From NCBI GenBank assembly GCA_050486405.1, contig JBJHDF010000017.1, forward strand, positions 1 to 64,000: a stretch of DNA of 64,000 nt. The letters are read 5' to 3'. Made by a program: the position numbers and the translations under genes. Numbering within the stretch: the stretch's first letter is position 1; the number at the start of each line of letters is the position of its first letter. Positions 8,004 to 19,208 of this stretch are shown here, one piece after another. Source of the stretch: JBJHDF01 sp050486405 (GTDB taxonomy: Bacteria; Pseudomonadota; Gammaproteobacteria; Pseudomonadales; Cellvibrionaceae). The notes under the pieces were generated by a model. The model was not told where the DNA came from, ran no database searches, and saw only the letters and a program-made list of their open reading frames with translations.

Positions 8004-8828
8004 CTAATGTTCTAAGGTGCTGAGTATATCCACGACCGAGCGGCGCCAACCGGCGGCGCCCTGTTCTGGTGCGACAACGACCTCTTTCAGTGCGGGGTCG
8101 CTCATATGACTGCCATCCGGATGCGGGATGATCACCGGGCTGGCGACCGCCTTCAACATCTCCAGATCGTTGGGGCTGTCTCCCAGGGCAATACTGAAAA
8201 CGTCCGCCCGATAATGGTGCCGATAGAGGCTTTGCAAGTAGCGTACCGCATCGCCTTTGTCGCATTGCCCCATAACATGATAGAAGCGCCCGCCCTTGAT
8301 CAGGCGCAGGCCCTGCCGGGCCAGTGTTGCGGCGAAACCTTCCAGCTTGTCGGGGTCATCCTGCCAGAGCAGCGGCTCCGAGGCCCGCCGCCGGGCCGCC
8401 AGCGCTGCCGACGCGACCGGCAGATCGGTGCAGGCGGCAATTTCTTCGACGTCCATATCGGCAAAGCCGGTAAAGCGGTATTGCCCGCGCAGCGGTTGCA
8501 GCGCATCGAGTATGCGCTGACGATCGGCGCCGCGGAAATCGTAGTGAAAGGGTTCGTCTTCGGGCAGGCTGACATCCAGCCCCAGGGGCAATAGCCATTG
8601 GCGGGGAATCACCACCAGACTGCCGTTTTCGCAGACAAAGGGGTGGTCGTTGTCCAGTTCCCGACGCAGTGCCAGCATTTCCTCGGCGGTTTTGCTGGAC
8701 ACCAGAATCAGCGGGATGTCGCGTTCACGCAACAGCGCCAGCGCCGGCGCGGCCGCCGCCCAGGAGTAGTCGTGATGATTGAGCAGAGTACCATCCAGGT
8801 CGGTGAACACTATACAGTGAGTTGTCAT
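8004..8828 (-). CDS. gpgP: HAD-family glucosyl/mannosyl-3-phosphoglycerate phosphatase
   Basis: A 274-residue haloacid-dehalogenase phosphatase of the MpgP/YedP group. Motif I is FTDLDGTLL with D10 and D12, the motif II serine lies in ILVSSKT, and motif IV is GDSPNDLEML. It removes the phosphate from glucosyl-3-phosphoglycerate to yield glucosylglycerate. It is the first gene of the pair with gpgS. The upstream gap to mgtE is filled largely by a palindromic repeat element. Confidence 0.9.
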   Translation of the reverse strand: MTTHCIVFTDLDGTLLNHHDYSWAAAAPALALLRERDIPLILVSSKTAEEMLALRRELDNDHPFVCENGSLVVIPRQWLLPLGLDVSLPEDEPFHYDFRGADRQRILDALQPLRGQYRFTGFADMDVEEIAACTDLPVASAALAARRRASEPLLWQDDPDKLEGFAATLARQGLRLIKGGRFYHVMGQCDKGDAVRYLQSLYRHHYRADVFSIALGDSPNDLEMLKAVASPVIIPHPDGSHMSDPALKEVVVAPEQGAAGWRRSVVDILSTLEH

Positions 8829-8900
8829 GGATACTCCTCAGTGTCCCGAAGCCCCCAACCTACCACAAAAAACTAGCGAGTTCGAAGTCACGATGCTCAA

Positions 8901-9015
8901 GGAGGTTGGGGTAGTGCTTCCGGGACCGTACTCAGCAGGGATGCTGTGTCCGAGCCCCCAGGGATGGGTTTACGGCGTGTCCCGGAAGCACTGCGCCAAC
9001 CTCCGTCGGTGGCAC
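8901..9015. repeat. Palindromic repeat element, copy 2
   Basis: Two arms, 8901-8926 and 8979-9004, are inverted repeats matching at 24 of 26 positions and enclose about 52 bases with smaller palindromes. The right part (8966-9015) is the exact reverse complement of copy 1 at 6587-6636. The structure resembles a short non-coding MITE or REP-type element. No open frame is present. Confidence 0.85.
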
Positions 9016-9046
9016 CCAATGTGTTCGACAAGCAAGTCTCGCCGAC

Positions 9047-10411
9047 CTACAACAACGACGTCAGAAATACGGTGCACAAACCCAAATAGACCGTCACACC
9101 CGTAATATCCGTAATGGTAGTCAGTATGGGGCCGGTCATCATGGCCGGGTCCTTGCCCAGGCGTTTGATCAGGAACGGCATGGTGCCGCCCACCACACCG
9201 GCCAGCAGCACATTGCAGCCCAGAGCAATGCCGGCCACTATGCCGAGCACCATATTGCCCTCCAGGAAATAGGCCACCACACAGAAGAGTGTACCCAGCG
9301 CCAGACCGTTGAACAAACCGATGGCCACCTCCTTGCGCACAGCCTTCCAGAAATCGCGCAGGCGGGCCTCACCCAGCGCCATGCTGCGAATGGATACCGA
9401 CAGCGCCTGTATCCCGACATTGCCGCCCATATCGGTGATCATCGGCAGGAAGGCGGCGAGAATGGCCACCTGAACGATGGTGTCTTCGAAGCTACTGATC
9501 ACCAGCACCGCGCCCAGATTGAGAAAAATATTGGCGGCCATCCAGGGCAGGCGCTTCTTGACCGCTTCGCGCGGCGGAGTGTAAAAAGATTCGTCCGGCG
9601 ACGCGGCGTTCATGGCCACAAATTCCTCGGCCACTTCGGAAGCCAACAGATCCATGGCACGGCCGATGCTGATGATGCCAACAATGGCATCGTCGATGTC
9701 CACCACCGGCAGCATTTTCAGGCGCCGGGAGCGAATGCGTCTGGCAGCTTCCACAGCGTCGTCGTGGTCGCGTATAGCGAAGACTTCGTGGGTCATTATC
9801 TTGTCCACCAGTGCGACCGGGTCGGCGATCATCAGTTCGCGCAGCGAGACCACGCCAACCAACCGGCCGTTGCCGGGCGCCACCACAAAAACATAGGCGG
9901 TGCGTTCCACCTCCGGCGGTGCCGAGCGCACCTCGTCGATCACCTCATCGACTGTAGTGCCCGATTCCACGGCAAGAAAATGCGGACTCATCACCGACCC
10001 GGCGGTGTCGTCCGGGTAGGCGGCAAGGCGCTCCAACTGTTCGCGATGTTCGGCGTCCAACTGGGGCAGCAACTGATCCTTGAGCGACTCGGGCATGATA
10101 CCGAGCACCGGCGACACCCGCTCCGGCGGCATTTCCGCCAGCAGCGAGCCGGCGGCGTCGCTATCGAGACGATTCAGAATCTGCAGGGTAAATTCGGGGG
10201 GGAAGTAGGCAGCCACCCTGCCCGCCCTTTCCCAGCCGAGGCGGGGCAGGAATTCCAGCAGCCGGGGCAGCGGTGTTTCCACCAACAACCGGGACAGCCG
10301 CAGCGCCGACAGGCGGCGCGATTGCTTGAGAGCCTGGTTCAGTTCACCTTCCGCAAGCAACTCGCGCAGGCGATCCACATCCGCCTGCATGGTGCTGGCA
10401 ACCAGCAGCAT
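9047..10411 (-). CDS. mgtE: Magnesium transporter MgtE
   Basis: A 454-residue MgtE-family magnesium channel. The N-terminal superhelical MgtE_N domain (about 20-125) and a pair of CBS domains (about 130-260) sense cytoplasmic magnesium. The C-terminal half holds five membrane helices, with the family pore segment MITDMGGNVGIQAL. It is read in the same direction as ilvIH, 27 bases beyond ilvH, and may be partly co-transcribed with them. No M-box riboswitch was seen upstream. Confidence 0.95.
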   Translation of the reverse strand: MLLVASTMQADVDRLRELLAEGELNQALKQSRRLSALRLSRLLVETPLPRLLEFLPRLGWERAGRVAAYFPPEFTLQILNRLDSDAAGSLLAEMPPERVSPVLGIMPESLKDQLLPQLDAEHREQLERLAAYPDDTAGSVMSPHFLAVESGTTVDEVIDEVRSAPPEVERTAYVFVVAPGNGRLVGVVSLRELMIADPVALVDKIMTHEVFAIRDHDDAVEAARRIRSRRLKMLPVVDIDDAIVGIISIGRAMDLLASEVAEEFVAMNAASPDESFYTPPREAVKKRLPWMAANIFLNLGAVLVISSFEDTIVQVAILAAFLPMITDMGGNVGIQALSVSIRSMALGEARLRDFWKAVRKEVAIGLFNGLALGTLFCVVAYFLEGNMVLGIVAGIALGCNVLLAGVVGGTMPFLIKRLGKDPAMMTGPILTTITDITGVTVYLGLCTVFLTSLL

Positions 10412-10438
10412 AACGCCTCCTTCTTTGTTAGCGGCCCA

Positions 10439-10930
10439 TTAGAGACTCAATACCTTGTCACCCCGGGAAATGCCGGACACGCCGGAGCGCACCACTTCGA
10501 GAATGGCCACGTCACCCACCGCCTGCAGGAAACCATCCAGCTTGTCGCTGGTGCCGGAGATCTGCACGATATACAGATTGCTGGTGACATCCACTATCTG
10601 GCCACGGAAAATGTCCACGCAGCGCTTGATCTCGGCCCGCTGGGCACCCACTGCCTTGACTTTTACCAGCATCAACTCGCGCTCAATGTGCGAGCCCTCG
10701 GTGAGATCCACCAGTTTTACCACATCAATCAGGCGATTGAGATGCTTGGTGATCTGTTCGATCTTGTGATCGTCGCCGATGGTGGTCAGTGTCAGGCGCG
10801 ACAGGGTCGGATCTTCCGTGGGTGCCACGGTCAGGGTTTCGATATTGTAGCCGCGCTGGGAGAAAAGCCCCACCACCCGCGACAGGGCACCCGGCTCGTT
10901 TTCCATCAGTACTGAAATTATGCGTCTCAT
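10439..10930 (-). CDS. ilvH: Acetolactate synthase small (regulatory) subunit
   Basis: A 163-residue regulatory subunit of acetohydroxyacid synthase. It opens with RRIISVLMENEPGALSRV, an ACT domain that binds valine for feedback control, followed by the C-terminal activation domain. It activates IlvI for the first common step of valine, leucine and isoleucine synthesis. The start lies one base beyond the ilvI stop, so the two are translationally coupled. Confidence 0.97.
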   Translation of the reverse strand: MRRIISVLMENEPGALSRVVGLFSQRGYNIETLTVAPTEDPTLSRLTLTTIGDDHKIEQITKHLNRLIDVVKLVDLTEGSHIERELMLVKVKAVGAQRAEIKRCVDIFRGQIVDVTSNLYIVQISGTSDKLDGFLQAVGDVAILEVVRSGVSGISRGDKVLSL

Positions 10931-10931
10931 A

Positions 10932-12668
10932 TCAGGTGCGCTCCGTCTTGCTCAGGTACATGTCGCGCATGGAGCCGTTCGGCGCCACCAGCATGGGATA
11001 GACGTGCTCCGAGGGGTCCACCTGGATATCCATGAACACCAGCTTGTCCTTCATGGCGAAACACTTTTCCATGGCCGATTGCAGCTCTTCTTTCTTCGTG
11101 ACTTTCATGCCCACGTGACCGTAGGCTTCCGCCAGCTTGACGAAATCCGGCAGTGATTCCTCGTAGAGACTTTCCGCATAGCGCCCGTCGTATTGCATAT
11201 CCTGCCACTGCTTGACCATACCCAGCGCCTGGTTGTTCAGGCAGATGATCTTCACCGGCAGATGGTACTGGGTGCAGGTGGACAGCTCTTCGATGCACAT
11301 CTGGATACTGCCTTCGCCGGTGACGCAGGCGACAGTGGCGTCGCGATGGGCAATCTGTACTCCCATGGCCGCCGGCAGACCGAAACCCATGGTGCCCAGG
11401 CCGCCGGAGTTGATCCAGCGCCGTGGCTTGTCGAACAGATAGTACTGGGCGGCAAACATCTGATGCTGGCCAACGTCCGACGTCACATAGGCGTTGCCAC
11501 CGGTTACCTGATGCAGCATCCTGATCACATCCTGGGGCATGATCATATCGCCGTCGGTGCGGTAGCGCGGTTTGGTGTAGATGCCGTGGCGCTGGCGCCA
11601 GTCGTCGATCTGTTTCCACCAGGCGGCGATGGCGTCCGGGTCGGGGCGCTGTTTGCTTTCCTCCACCAGCGTCAGCATCTCGCTCAGTACGCTGTCCACC
11701 GCACCGACAATGGGAATATCGGCGATCACGGTCTTGGCAATGGAGGCCGGATCTATGTCCACGTGAATGATCTTGGCCGAGGGGCAGAACTTGCTCACGG
11801 TATTGGTGACCCGGTCGTCAAAGCGCGCGCCCACGGCGAGGATCAGGTCGCTGTGGTGCATGGCGGTATTGGCCTCGAAGGTGCCGTGCATACCCAGCAT
11901 GCCGAGGAACTGCCGGTCGCTGCCGGGGTAGGCACCCAGTCCCATCAGAGTGTTGGTCACGGGGAAATTCAGGGATTTCGCCAATTTGGTCAACAGCTCT
12001 GAACCGTTGCCCTGCACCACACCGCCGCCAGCGTAAATCACCGGACGCTTGGCGTTCAGCAGCAACTGCACGGCCTTTTTGATCTGCCCGGAATGGCCGC
12101 GGCTGGCGGGGGTATAGGAACGGATTTTCACCTTCTCCGGGTACTCGTAGGGGAAGGTTTTGTCCGGCGCCGTAACATCCTTGGGAATGTCGATCACCAC
12201 CGGACCCGGGCGACCGGTGGCGGCGATGTAGTACGCCTTTTTCACCACTTCGGGTATTTCACTGGCGTGCTTGAGCAGAAAGCTGTGTTTGACGATGGGC
12301 CGGGAGATACCCACCATGTCGGTTTCCTGGAAAGCGTCCTCACCAATGCGCTCGGACACCACCTGCCCGGAGATGACCACCATGGGAATGGAGTCCATGT
12401 AGGCGGTGGCAATGCCGGTGATGGCATTGGTGGCACCGGGGCCGGAGGTCACCAGCACGGTGCCCACCCTGCCGGTGGAGCGGCTGTAGGCGTCCGCCGC
12501 GTGTGTGGCAGCCTGTTCGTGGCGCACCAGTATGTGTTTGACATCTTTCTGACGAAAGATGGCGTCATAGATATGCAGGGCCGCCCCGCCGGGGTAGCCA
12601 AAGATGGTTTCAACCCCTTCATCCCGAAGGGCGCGAAGCAGCATATCGCCGCCGGAAAGCATTTCCAC
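10932..12668 (-). CDS. ilvI: Acetolactate synthase large (catalytic) subunit
   Basis: A 578-residue thiamine-diphosphate enzyme that condenses pyruvate, or pyruvate and 2-oxobutyrate, to acetohydroxyacids. It shows the FAD/ThDP-family blocks IFGYPGGA with its catalytic-glutamate region HEQAATHAADAY, and the ThDP-binding GEGSIQM segment. I place the start at a GTG (12668) preceded by an AAGGTG ribosome-binding site; translation then begins VEMLSGG, matching E. coli IlvI. A longer frame to 12728 would run through the upstream hairpin and is unlikely. Expression may be controlled by the attenuator-like hairpin about 35 bases upstream. Confidence 0.95.
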   Translation of the reverse strand: MEMLSGGDMLLRALRDEGVETIFGYPGGAALHIYDAIFRQKDVKHILVRHEQAATHAADAYSRSTGRVGTVLVTSGPGATNAITGIATAYMDSIPMVVISGQVVSERIGEDAFQETDMVGISRPIVKHSFLLKHASEIPEVVKKAYYIAATGRPGPVVIDIPKDVTAPDKTFPYEYPEKVKIRSYTPASRGHSGQIKKAVQLLLNAKRPVIYAGGGVVQGNGSELLTKLAKSLNFPVTNTLMGLGAYPGSDRQFLGMLGMHGTFEANTAMHHSDLILAVGARFDDRVTNTVSKFCPSAKIIHVDIDPASIAKTVIADIPIVGAVDSVLSEMLTLVEESKQRPDPDAIAAWWKQIDDWRQRHGIYTKPRYRTDGDMIMPQDVIRMLHQVTGGNAYVTSDVGQHQMFAAQYYLFDKPRRWINSGGLGTMGFGLPAAMGVQIAHRDATVACVTGEGSIQMCIEELSTCTQYHLPVKIICLNNQALGMVKQWQDMQYDGRYAESLYEESLPDFVKLAEAYGHVGMKVTKKEELQSAMEKCFAMKDKLVFMDIQVDPSEHVYPMLVAPNGSMRDMYLSKTERT

Positions 12669-12700
12669 CTTGTTCACCTTTTTTGGTCGATTGGCATAAC

Positions 12701-12739
12701 AAAAACGCCGGGCGCGGCTCCATAGCACACGGAGCCGCC
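12701..12739 (-). terminator. Attenuator-like terminator hairpin in the ilvI leader
   Basis: Read on the minus strand, GGCGGCTCC and GGAGCCGC form an 8-bp GC-rich stem with a 9-base loop, then eight bases, then five T residues at 12705-12701. It lies between any upstream promoter and the ilvI start, where it would stop transcription before the gene. No obvious branched-chain-amino-acid-rich leader peptide was found. The rest of the 0.44 kb gap to 13107 shows no further supported gene. Confidence 0.45.
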
Positions 12740-13044
12740 CTCGGGCAGATTTCGGTTCGAGAGTCTTCCCGACCCTGCCGCAGGCTTAAAGCGACAGACC
12801 CCGGGGCTGGCTGCGTCGGTGGACGCGCCGCCGCGATTGCGGATGGTTCGGCGGGCGGGTGGCCGGCCGGAATGTAGTCTGGTGGCACCCTGGGCGCCCG
12901 CCGCTGCCGAGATTATGGGGCAGTTCTACAAAGCCATCTAGCGAATCGGTAATTCTCCCAAGATAAGCGCCAAAGTCAAGCAGAAACCGTGTTTCCGGTG
13001 CCATTTGGCCCTTTTGCAGTCGGTCACATTCCCTTGTCTCCCGG

Positions 13045-13074
13045 TTTCGCCCCAGCCGCAATTGGCGGTATAGT
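13045..13074 (+). promoter_or_regulatory. Possible promoter of the DUF4124 gene
   Basis: A near-consensus -10 box TATAGT (13069-13074) lies 18 bases after a weak -35 TTTCGC (13045-13050) and 33 bases before the start codon. Confidence 0.35.
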
Positions 13075-13106
13075 AGGGGCAATTGATGCTTTTGAGGGGT
13101 AACACC

Positions 13107-13532
13107 ATGAAGCGACTGTCATACATCCTGTGCCTGCTGTTCAGCCTGGCGCTGGCCGCGCCGGCCCTGGCCACCAAGGTCTACCAATGGACCGACAGCG
13201 AGGGCGTGACCCATTTCGGTCCCCAACCGCCACCCGGGGTAGAGGCCAAGGAGATCCGGCCCCGCACCGGTCACAGCGAGCCGGTTCACTACCCCAGCGC
13301 GCAACCGCAAGCACCCGGTAGCACACCGGCTCCCTCTCTGGAGGGCACCCGGGCCTATACACCGGACCCGGAGCGCTGCGCCGTAGCTCGCTCCAATCTG
13401 GAAATTCTGCGCAGTACGGCCCACGTTTCCCGTACCAATGAACAGGGAGAAGAAGAGTTCCTCAGTCTGGCGGAGCGGGAACAGCAGATTGCCGAGATGC
13501 AAAGGGTGATATCGCGAGACTGCGTTGACTGA
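13107..13532 (+). CDS. Secreted DUF4124-domain protein
   Basis: A 141-residue exported protein with a clear signal peptide (MKRL, a hydrophobic core, cleavage after APALA near residue 22). A DUF4124 domain follows, KVYQWTDSEGVTHF, a small beta-rich module common in gammaproteobacterial envelope proteins. A proline-rich linker and a charged helical C-terminus with two cysteines complete it. The function of DUF4124 proteins is unknown. The ATG at 13107 has a GAGGGG ribosome-binding site and directly starts the signal peptide. Confidence 0.85.
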   Translation: MKRLSYILCLLFSLALAAPALATKVYQWTDSEGVTHFGPQPPPGVEAKEIRPRTGHSEPVHYPSAQPQAPGSTPAPSLEGTRAYTPDPERCAVARSNLEILRSTAHVSRTNEQGEEEFLSLAEREQQIAEMQRVISRDCVD

Positions 13533-13554
13533 TCTCCTGCCGGGTCAGTTAATC

Positions 13555-16203
<2,649 letters not shown>

Positions 16204-16250
16204 GGGCTGATTCCTTGGGGTTAGCTCCACAATAACTCTACTGTTAGAGA

Positions 16251-16277
16251 GATTGGGGCTTACTGACTTAAATCAAG
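16251..16277 (-). promoter_or_regulatory. Predicted sigma-32 heat-shock promoter of clpB
   Basis: On the minus strand a -35 element CTTGATT (16277-16271) is followed after 12 bases by CCCCAATC (16258-16251), close to the sigma-32 pattern CTTGAAA and CCCCATNT. It is about 50 bases from the clpB start. A heat-shock promoter is expected for this gene. Confidence 0.65.
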
Positions 16278-16370
16278 TTAAAGGGGCTGACGTAGTCGGG
16301 GAGCCCGGCCCGGCTATGCCTTTCCAGGCTTGTGCCAACCTGAAAATGCCGAACTACGAAACCAGGATTG

Positions 16371-17171
16371 TTACGACATCCATATCAAACTGGCGAAGCG
16401 ACCGGTATTGCCGTCGCGGCGATAGGAGTAGAAGTGCTCGGCCTCGGTGTAGGTGCAGCGGTCGCCACCGTAGATCGCCGTCACCCCCAGAGACGTCAGT
16501 TCGGCGCGGGCCAGGGCGTAGAGGTCGGCCATCTGCTGGTCCGGCCGCGCTGAAGAAGCCGGAACGAAGGCGTCCAGGATACTGCGACGATGACGCTCAT
16601 CCAGCGCATGACGCAAAAAGGCCCCGCGTACTTCCGGCCCCACCTCGAAATGCGTCTGGGAAATGGCGGGGCCCAGATAAACCAGGATACGGGAGGGGTC
16701 GGCGGCAAAACGGGTCAGCGCCCGGCGCAGTATACCCCGGGCCAGCCCGCGCCAACCCGAGTGTACCGCTGCCACCTGACGACCGTCCCGGTCGCACAGC
16801 AGTAGCGGCAGGCAGTCGGCGGTGAGCACAGCGCAGGCCAGGCCCGGCTGGCGGGTGTGGCAACCGTCGGCGCGGCGCACTTGACCATCGGCCCGGGCCG
16901 TCAGGACCCGCACACCGTGAATCTGGGTCAGCCACTGGGGCTCCAGGGTCAGCCCGGCCCGGCTCATCAGCGCCCGGCGGTTGGCGCTTACGGCGGCGGG
17001 GTCGTCACCCACATGCAGGGCGAGATTATTGGCGGCCCAGGGACCCGTGCTGGCGCCGCCGCTGCGGGTGGTGATCAGGGCGCTGATATTGGCTGGTGCC
17101 GGCCACTCTGGTTTAACCCAATGGGGTTCAATCCATTGGGAGGCGACCCAGTGGGGTTCAGGTTCACTCAT
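16371..17171 (-). CDS. pgeF: PgeF/YfiH-family multicopper-type purine nucleoside phosphorylase domain protein
   Basis: A 266-residue member of the YfiH (polyphenol oxidase/laccase-domain) family, with metal/active-site blocks LTADCLPLLL and AAVHSGWRGL. In E. coli the protein edits peptidoglycan precursors or acts on purine nucleosides. The ATG overlaps the rluD stop by four bases, so the two are coupled, in the clpB-pgeF-rluD order common in this class. The N-terminus has an odd short repeat, EPHWV at residues 5-9 and again at 15-19, encoded by two similar DNA units 30 bases apart. Confidence 0.92.
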   Translation of the reverse strand: MSEPEPHWVASQWIEPHWVKPEWPAPANISALITTRSGGASTGPWAANNLALHVGDDPAAVSANRRALMSRAGLTLEPQWLTQIHGVRVLTARADGQVRRADGCHTRQPGLACAVLTADCLPLLLCDRDGRQVAAVHSGWRGLARGILRRALTRFAADPSRILVYLGPAISQTHFEVGPEVRGAFLRHALDERHRRSILDAFVPASSARPDQQMADLYALARAELTSLGVTAIYGGDRCTYTEAEHFYSYRRDGNTGRFASLIWMS

Positions 17172-18184
17172 TGGCCCGCTGTCTCCTGCCGGTCCTGACG
17201 CAGAGCAGTGAGCAACGTCTGCATATCGTCGGGCAGAGGCGCTGTCCAGCGGCAGAGCTCGCCGGTTGCCGGGTGGATTAGACCCAGTTGCGCGGCGTGC
17301 AGGGCCTGGCGGGGAAAAGCCCGGAGAGTGTCCAGCAGCGCGGTAGTGGCACCCCTGGGTGCCTTGAAGCGCCCGGCGTAGACTGCGTCCCCCACCAGGG
17401 GATAGCGGATATGGGCCATATGCACCCGGATCTGGTGGGTGCGCCCGGTTTCCAGCCGGACGCGGACGTGGGTATGGGCGGCAAAACGCTCCAGCACCTG
17501 GTAGTGACTGACGGCGTCCTTGCCGCCGCGATCCAGCACCGCCATGCGCTGGCGCGCCTTGGGGTGCCGGCCGATGGCGGCATCCACGGTGCCGCCGCCG
17601 GTCATCACACCCTGCACCACCGCCTCGTATTCGCGGCTGACGCTGCGCTGCTGCAACTGGGCCACCAGTGAGGTGTGGGCCTGCAGGGTTTTCGCCACCA
17701 CCATCAGGCCGGTGGTGTCCTTGTCCAGGCGGTGCACTATGCCGGCCCGGGGCAACCCGGCCAGGTCCGGGCAGTGGTGCAGCAGGGCGTTGAGCAGGGT
17801 GCCGCTGTAGTTACCGGCGGCGGGATGAACCACCAGCCCGGCGGGCTTGTCGATGACCAGCAGGCTCTTGTCTTCGTATACCAACGGCAGGGCCATGGCT
17901 TCCGGCTGCCAGTCGTCCCGGTGCTCCAAACGCGCCCGCAGGACCAGGTGCTCGCCGCCCATGACCCGCTCGCCTGGGCGGAGCCGGTTGCCGTTGAGGG
18001 TCAACTGACCCCCGCGAATCCACTCCTGCAGCCGCGCCCGGGAATAGTCAGGGAACAGCAGCGCCGCCACCTGGTCAAAGCGCTGCCTGGCCAGATCGCC
18101 GGGGACCCTTGCTTCCAGGTTAATAGCCTCCAGGTCTGTGGCGTGTGTGCTCGGTTCCGGTGCTTCTGTCGGTGGTTCTATCAT
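17168..18184 (-). CDS. rluD: 23S rRNA pseudouridine synthase RluD
   Basis: A 338-residue pseudouridine synthase. An S4 RNA-binding domain lies at about 35-95, and the catalytic domain carries the aspartate in GIVHRLDKDTTGLMV. RluD modifies the helix 69 uridines (1911, 1915, 1917) of 23S rRNA and supports ribosome assembly. I chose the ATG at 18184 because the conserved part begins soon after; the longer frame overlaps the divergent bamD promoter region. RluA-family relatives are similar, but the bamD/pgeF neighbourhood favours RluD. Confidence 0.93.
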   Translation of the reverse strand: MIEPPTEAPEPSTHATDLEAINLEARVPGDLARQRFDQVAALLFPDYSRARLQEWIRGGQLTLNGNRLRPGERVMGGEHLVLRARLEHRDDWQPEAMALPLVYEDKSLLVIDKPAGLVVHPAAGNYSGTLLNALLHHCPDLAGLPRAGIVHRLDKDTTGLMVVAKTLQAHTSLVAQLQQRSVSREYEAVVQGVMTGGGTVDAAIGRHPKARQRMAVLDRGGKDAVSHYQVLERFAAHTHVRVRLETGRTHQIRVHMAHIRYPLVGDAVYAGRFKAPRGATTALLDTLRAFPRQALHAAQLGLIHPATGELCRWTAPLPDDMQTLLTALRQDRQETAGQ

Positions 18185-18275
18185 AGTACCCAAGTATTTT
18201 GGCGATCGGCCCGCACTGTGTTTAAATGACGGCCCTGACTCTAACACAAACTGCCCCATTCAGCCCCGAGGCCCC

Positions 18276-19181
18276 ATGCGCGTTCTGACATCCGTTTTCT
18301 TCGCCGCCCTGCTCCTACTGGCCGGCTGCAGCACCACCGACCGGGACAGGTATATCTCGGAAGCCGATCTCTATGAGGCCGCTCGCTCCCAGTTGAACCG
18401 CAACCAGTGGGAGCTGGCGATCCGCAACCTGCAAAGCCTGGAAGAGAATTTTCCCTTCGGCCTCTACGCCGAACAGGCTCAACTGGAGCTGATTTACGCC
18501 TACTACATGAACAACCAGCCGGATGCGGCCATCGCCACCGCGGACCGCTTTATCCGCCTGCACCCCCAGCATCGCAACGTGGACTACGCCTATTACATGA
18601 AGGGGCTGGCTTCTTTCAGTAAAGGCCGCGGCATGTTCCAGCGAGTGATGCCTACCGACCTGACACGCCGTGATCCCGGCGCCGCCAGGGACTCCCTGGC
18701 CCAGTTCACCACGCTGCTGACCCGCTATCCGGAGAGCCCCTATGCCGCCGACGCCCGCAAGCGCATGCAGTATCTGCGCAATCTGCTGGCCCGCTACGAA
18801 ATCCATGTGGCCAACTACTACTTCAAGCGCGGCGCCTACCTCGCAGCCACCAACCGGGGCCGCTATGTGCTGGAAAACTACCACCTGACACCGGCGGTGC
18901 CGGACGCCCTGGCGGTAATGGTTCAGGGTTACAAGCTGATGGGAATGCCGGAGCAATCGCAACAGGCGCTCGAAGTGTTGCGCCTCAATTACCCCAACCA
19001 TCCCGCGCTCAACGCCCGGGGTGAGTTTGACTTCGGCTACAGCACCGAGGCCGAAGGGCGCTCCTGGATCAGCATCGCCACCTTTGGCCTGTTCGACAAG
19101 CGGGAACCGCCGGGCTTTGACTCGCGGGAGCTCTACGACCCGCAGTACCAGCGCCCACCCCGCCCACAACCCCGGGGCTAA
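18276..19181 (+). CDS. bamD: Outer membrane assembly lipoprotein BamD
   Basis: A 301-residue lipoprotein with signal peptide and lipobox LLAGC, the lipidated cysteine being residue 18. Five tetratricopeptide-type repeats follow, including YAEQAQLELIYAYY and the RFIRLHPQH and RYPESPYAADARKRM repeat ends. BamD is the essential partner of BamA that inserts beta-barrel proteins into the outer membrane. It is divergent from rluD, as in Pseudomonas. The C-terminus carries a longer proline-rich tail than usual. Confidence 0.96.
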   Translation: MRVLTSVFFAALLLLAGCSTTDRDRYISEADLYEAARSQLNRNQWELAIRNLQSLEENFPFGLYAEQAQLELIYAYYMNNQPDAAIATADRFIRLHPQHRNVDYAYYMKGLASFSKGRGMFQRVMPTDLTRRDPGAARDSLAQFTTLLTRYPESPYAADARKRMQYLRNLLARYEIHVANYYFKRGAYLAATNRGRYVLENYHLTPAVPDALAVMVQGYKLMGMPEQSQQALEVLRLNYPNHPALNARGEFDFGYSTEAEGRSWISIATFGLFDKREPPGFDSRELYDPQYQRPPRPQPRG

Positions 19182-19192
19182 CCCCGGCACCT

Positions 19193-19208
19193 CCCCCCCA
19201 AGGGGGGG
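19193..19208. terminator. C7-AA-G7 palindrome between convergent bamD and nadE
   Basis: Seven Cs, two As and seven Gs form a perfect self-complementary block in the 27-base gap between the two convergent stop codons, touching the nadE stop. It could end transcription from both sides, but it lacks a U-run and the tight two-base loop would be strained. Confidence 0.35.

Noticed and set aside
12754..12780. TpsiC-like GGTTCGA in the gap upstream of ilvI
   Set aside because: No acceptor stem, anticodon arm or CCA end around it, so not a tRNA gene.
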